DNA of 8,247 nt from an uncultured Lachnospiraceae bacterium (GTDB lineage Bacteria > Bacillota_A > Clostridia > Lachnospirales > Lachnospiraceae): positions 1-8,247 of the forward strand of contig CAMKAA010000032.1 of the NCBI GenBank assembly GCA_946410365.1, read 5' to 3'. The notes below the pieces were generated by a model. That model saw only the letters and a list, made by a program, of their open reading frames with translations, was not told where the DNA came from and ran no database searches. The position numbers and the translations under genes were made by a program. Of the stretch, positions 6,347 to 8,247 are shown one piece after another. Numbering within the stretch: the stretch's first letter is position 1; each line of letters begins with the position of its first letter.

Positions 6347-6394
6347 AACGAAACCCCACACGTTTCTATACATTAAAACAATAATATCCCTTTC

Positions 6395-6423
6395 AACATA
6401 GCACTTTTTACAGATTATGTAAA
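6395..6423 (-). promoter_or_regulatory. Promoter of the CobA-like gene/dapA/dapB operon
   Basis: On the minus strand: -35 TTTACA (6423-6418), a 17-base spacer ending in TGC, -10 TATGTT (6400-6395). Transcription should start near 6388, leaving a leader of about 42 bases before the ATG at 6346. The box lies after the argS stop, where I see no terminator, so the operon may also receive read-through from argS. Confidence 0.7.
6407..6423. promoter_or_regulatory. Perfect inverted repeat over the -35 box, candidate operator
   Basis: TTTACA (6407-6412), five bases, then TGTAAA (6418-6423) form an exact 6-base inverted repeat. One arm is the -35 hexamer itself and the other lies inside the promoter spacer. 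A dimeric regulator bound here would block RNA polymerase. No particular regulator can be named from this sequence. Confidence 0.4.
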
Positions 6424-6448
6424 TCTCGAATAGTGTCCGGCATATGGC

Positions 6449-8218
6449 TTACATTCTCTCGGGGGCGGAAAAGCCGAGAACGTCGATGCAGGCGCTGAGG
6501 ATATCCAGTGTAAGCTTGAGCAGTGCTATCCAGCTTTCCTTCTTCTCAGGATCCTGCTCCGACAGGATCTTCGTCGAGTGATAGAAACTGTTGAAATCGT
6601 TGGAGAGCTGATAAATATAGGCGCATACGCGGTGAGGTGCGATTTCCGCGAACGCATTGTCCATCATGGCGCTAAATCCCGCCAGATCTGTCATCAGGTC
6701 TTTCTCCGCTTTGCTCTGTGCAAGACCGATCCTGAGCGCAGAGAGATCTCTGCCGCCGGATGCAGCATATTTGCCGAGAATGGATTTGATCCTGACGATG
6801 GTGTAAAGGATATAAGGACCTGTGTCACCTTCGAAGGAGGTAAATCTCTCGATGTCGAAAATGTAGTCCTTTGAGGCCTGATTGGACAGGTCGCCGTATT
6901 TAAGTGCCGCAAGAGCGACCTGCTTCGCGGTCTTTTCCGCTTCCTCAGGTCCGATCTCCGGATTTGACGCTATTTTGCCTCTCATCTCCCGATTGATGTC
7001 ACTGATCAGGTCGGAGAGCTTCATGACACCGCCGTCCCTTGTCTTGAAGGGCTTGCCGTCTCTGCCGTTCATCGTGCCGAAGCCGATGTGGCGCAGCTGA
7101 GTATTCTCATCGACAAGACCGCACTTTCTCGCTGTGCGGAAAACCTGCTGGAAGTGAAGTTCCTGGCGCTTGTCCGTGATATATATGATCTGGTCCGGGT
7201 TAAAGAGTCTCTCTCTCTCGCTGATGGTCGCAAGGTCTGTGGTCGTATAAAGTGCCGCGCCGTCGGACTTAAGGATGATGCAGGGCGGGATCTCTTTGGT
7301 GTCGCTCTCTTTAGAAACATCGACAACGAGAGCCCCGTTTGACTCGTAAGCCAGGCCCTTAGCTTTCATATCAGCGACCATGCCGGGAATTGCGTCGTGT
7401 ACAGTGGACTCGCCCCACCAGAGGTCGAAATCCACGTCAAGATTAGCGTAATTCTTCTTCATGTCGGCCACAGAGACCTCGATGATCTTGTTCCACAGAG
7501 CCCTCAGGCCGCGGTCACCTTCCTGAAGCCTGTGTGTGTTGGCCATTGCTTCAGCGTAGTATTCAGGATCTTCCTTTGACTTTTTGCTGGCTGTGGGATA
7601 GATCTCCTCCAGTTCGGACACTGTAAAAGGAGCTTCCTCAGGATACTCACCTTCATAGGAGGGGTCAAAATAGCACAGGCCGGGCTGTCTCTTGGAAACT
7701 TCCGTGATCACAAGACCCATCTGAAGGCCCCAGTCTCCGAGGTGGATATCCCCTGTGACTTTCTCTCCGTGGTATCTGGCGATCCTCTTGACAGACTCTC
7801 CGATCACGGCACTTCTAAGGTGCCCCACGTGAAGAGGCTTGGCCACATTAGGTCCGCCGTAGTCGAGAATGATGGAAGCAGGCTTTTCGGGCATCTCAAG
7901 TCCGAATTTCTCCGCACCGCTCATCTCATTGAGGTAAGAGGTAAGGAACTCTTCCCGGATCTTCAGGTTAAGAAAACCCGGCTTTACAGCTTCCGCCGAT
8001 GAGAACACTTTCGAGTCCTGAAGTCTCGCTGCCACATCGTTCGCGATCATGATCGGTGCCTTATGGTACCTTTTGGCGCCTGCCATGGCTCCGTTGCACT
8101 GATATTCACACAGGTCGGGGCGGTTTGAGACAGTGACCTTACCAAGTTCGCTGTCATATCCGGCCGCATCGAAAGCACCCGCCATCTCGGCGGAGATCAG
8201 ATTCAGAAATTTTTCCAC
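6449..8218 (-). CDS. argS: Arginyl-tRNA synthetase (class Ia)
   Basis: ArgRS charges tRNA-Arg with arginine using ATP in the cytoplasm and needs tRNA for amino acid activation. The 589-residue protein matches the family length (E. coli 577). An N-terminal additional domain (about 1-110) is followed by the catalytic core with DYGGPNVAKPLHVGHLRS (119-136), which holds the HIGH-type HVGH at 130-133, and TGDIHLGDWGLQMG (155-168). Later come YTTTDLA (324-330) and GTMNGRDGKPFKTRDGGVMKL (381-401), where KPFKTR replaces the canonical KMSKS, as is normal for many ArgRS. The C-terminal all-helical anticodon-binding (DALR) domain covers about the last 115 residues, beginning near FEGDTGPYILYT (462-473), and ends in the usual P-x-R-M. 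The start codon is GTG, supported by AAGGAG 6 bases upstream and by the family's N-terminal alignment. Only 29 bases of upstream DNA are in the window, so its promoter or any leader is not visible. Confidence 0.97.
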   Translation of the reverse strand: MEKFLNLISAEMAGAFDAAGYDSELGKVTVSNRPDLCEYQCNGAMAGAKRYHKAPIMIANDVAARLQDSKVFSSAEAVKPGFLNLKIREEFLTSYLNEMSGAEKFGLEMPEKPASIILDYGGPNVAKPLHVGHLRSAVIGESVKRIARYHGEKVTGDIHLGDWGLQMGLVITEVSKRQPGLCYFDPSYEGEYPEEAPFTVSELEEIYPTASKKSKEDPEYYAEAMANTHRLQEGDRGLRALWNKIIEVSVADMKKNYANLDVDFDLWWGESTVHDAIPGMVADMKAKGLAYESNGALVVDVSKESDTKEIPPCIILKSDGAALYTTTDLATISERERLFNPDQIIYITDKRQELHFQQVFRTARKCGLVDENTQLRHIGFGTMNGRDGKPFKTRDGGVMKLSDLISDINREMRGKIASNPEIGPEEAEKTAKQVALAALKYGDLSNQASKDYIFDIERFTSFEGDTGPYILYTIVRIKSILGKYAASGGRDLSALRIGLAQSKAEKDLMTDLAGFSAMMDNAFAEIAPHRVCAYIYQLSNDFNSFYHSTKILSEQDPEKKESWIALLKLTLDILSACIDVLGFSAPERM

Positions 8219-8236
8219 TGTATTCTCCTTGTCTAT
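8219..8236 (-). promoter_or_regulatory. argS ribosome binding site supporting a GTG start
   Basis: On the minus strand AAGGAG is followed by AATACA and then GTG. The near-perfect Shine-Dalgarno at a 6-base spacing fixes the GTG as the argS start, and no in-frame ATG upstream is available within the window. Confidence 0.75.
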
Positions 8237-8247
8237 GCTGTAATTAA

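Noticed and set aside
6347..6373. Longer version of the CobA-like protein starting at the ATG at 6373
   Set aside because: The extra nine residues precede the family's usual N-terminus, the nearest purine-rich stretch is about 14 bases away and probably upstream of the transcription start, and the ATG at 6346 has a better-spaced site.
6424..6448. Possible terminator directly after argS
   Set aside because: Only the short palindrome CATATG is present, with no GC-rich stem or T-run.
1..8247. Mobile element, CRISPR array, toxin-antitoxin or phage-defence system
   Set aside because: No transposase, integrase, direct-repeat array or small paired genes are present; every open frame of weight is a housekeeping or conserved family gene.

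Overview
The window looks like chromosomal core DNA from a low-to-mid GC Firmicute, most likely a Clostridia/Lachnospiraceae-type gut or rumen bacterium. This rests on the strong AAGGAG-type ribosome sites, a YerC/TrpR-like regulator, YfhO, the style of DapA/DapB, and use of ATG, GTG and TTG starts. The taxon is inferred from family resemblance only. No phage, insertion sequence, CRISPR array, tRNA or rRNA was seen. Genes fill almost the whole window; the longest gap is the roughly 250-base divergent region at 2742-2989.

Layout, left to right. At 18-2741 a minus-strand pair runs yerC then yfhO: a small TrpR-family repressor followed 12 bases later by a large polytopic membrane protein that starts with TTG. 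The gap at 2742-2989 holds divergent promoters for yerC (minus) and a cold-shock protein gene (plus, 2990-3190). The cold-shock gene converges on hisA and they share a two-way hairpin terminator at 3199-3248. The rest is minus strand. In transcription order it is argS (8218-6449), a short gap with a good promoter, a corrinoid-adenosyltransferase-like gene (6346-5852), dapA, dapB, a strong terminator (4115-4136), and then hisA.

Functionally, dapA and dapB catalyse consecutive steps of the diaminopimelate/lysine pathway, which supplies both peptidoglycan and protein synthesis. The CobA-like ATPase at the head of that operon has no corrinoid genes around it and altered P-loop and C-terminal motifs, so its role is open. 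hisA encodes the eukaryotic (yeast HIS6) type of the histidine-pathway isomerase, unusual in bacteria, and it sits alone without other his genes. YerC relatives have been proposed as histidine-metabolism repressors (HisR) in Firmicutes, which makes its place about 1.2 kb upstream of hisA's stop worth checking.

The three promoters identified share one architecture: a TTTAC(A/T) -35 box, a 17-base spacer ending in TGC, and a TAnnnT -10 box. The promoter before the CobA-like gene also carries a perfect inverted repeat, TTTACA-N5-TGTAAA, across its -35 box. I see no clear wholly new system. The best leads are the divergent CobA-like protein with dapAB, the eukaryotic-type HisA behind a terminator, and a cold-shock protein lacking its usual nucleic-acid-stacking tryptophan.
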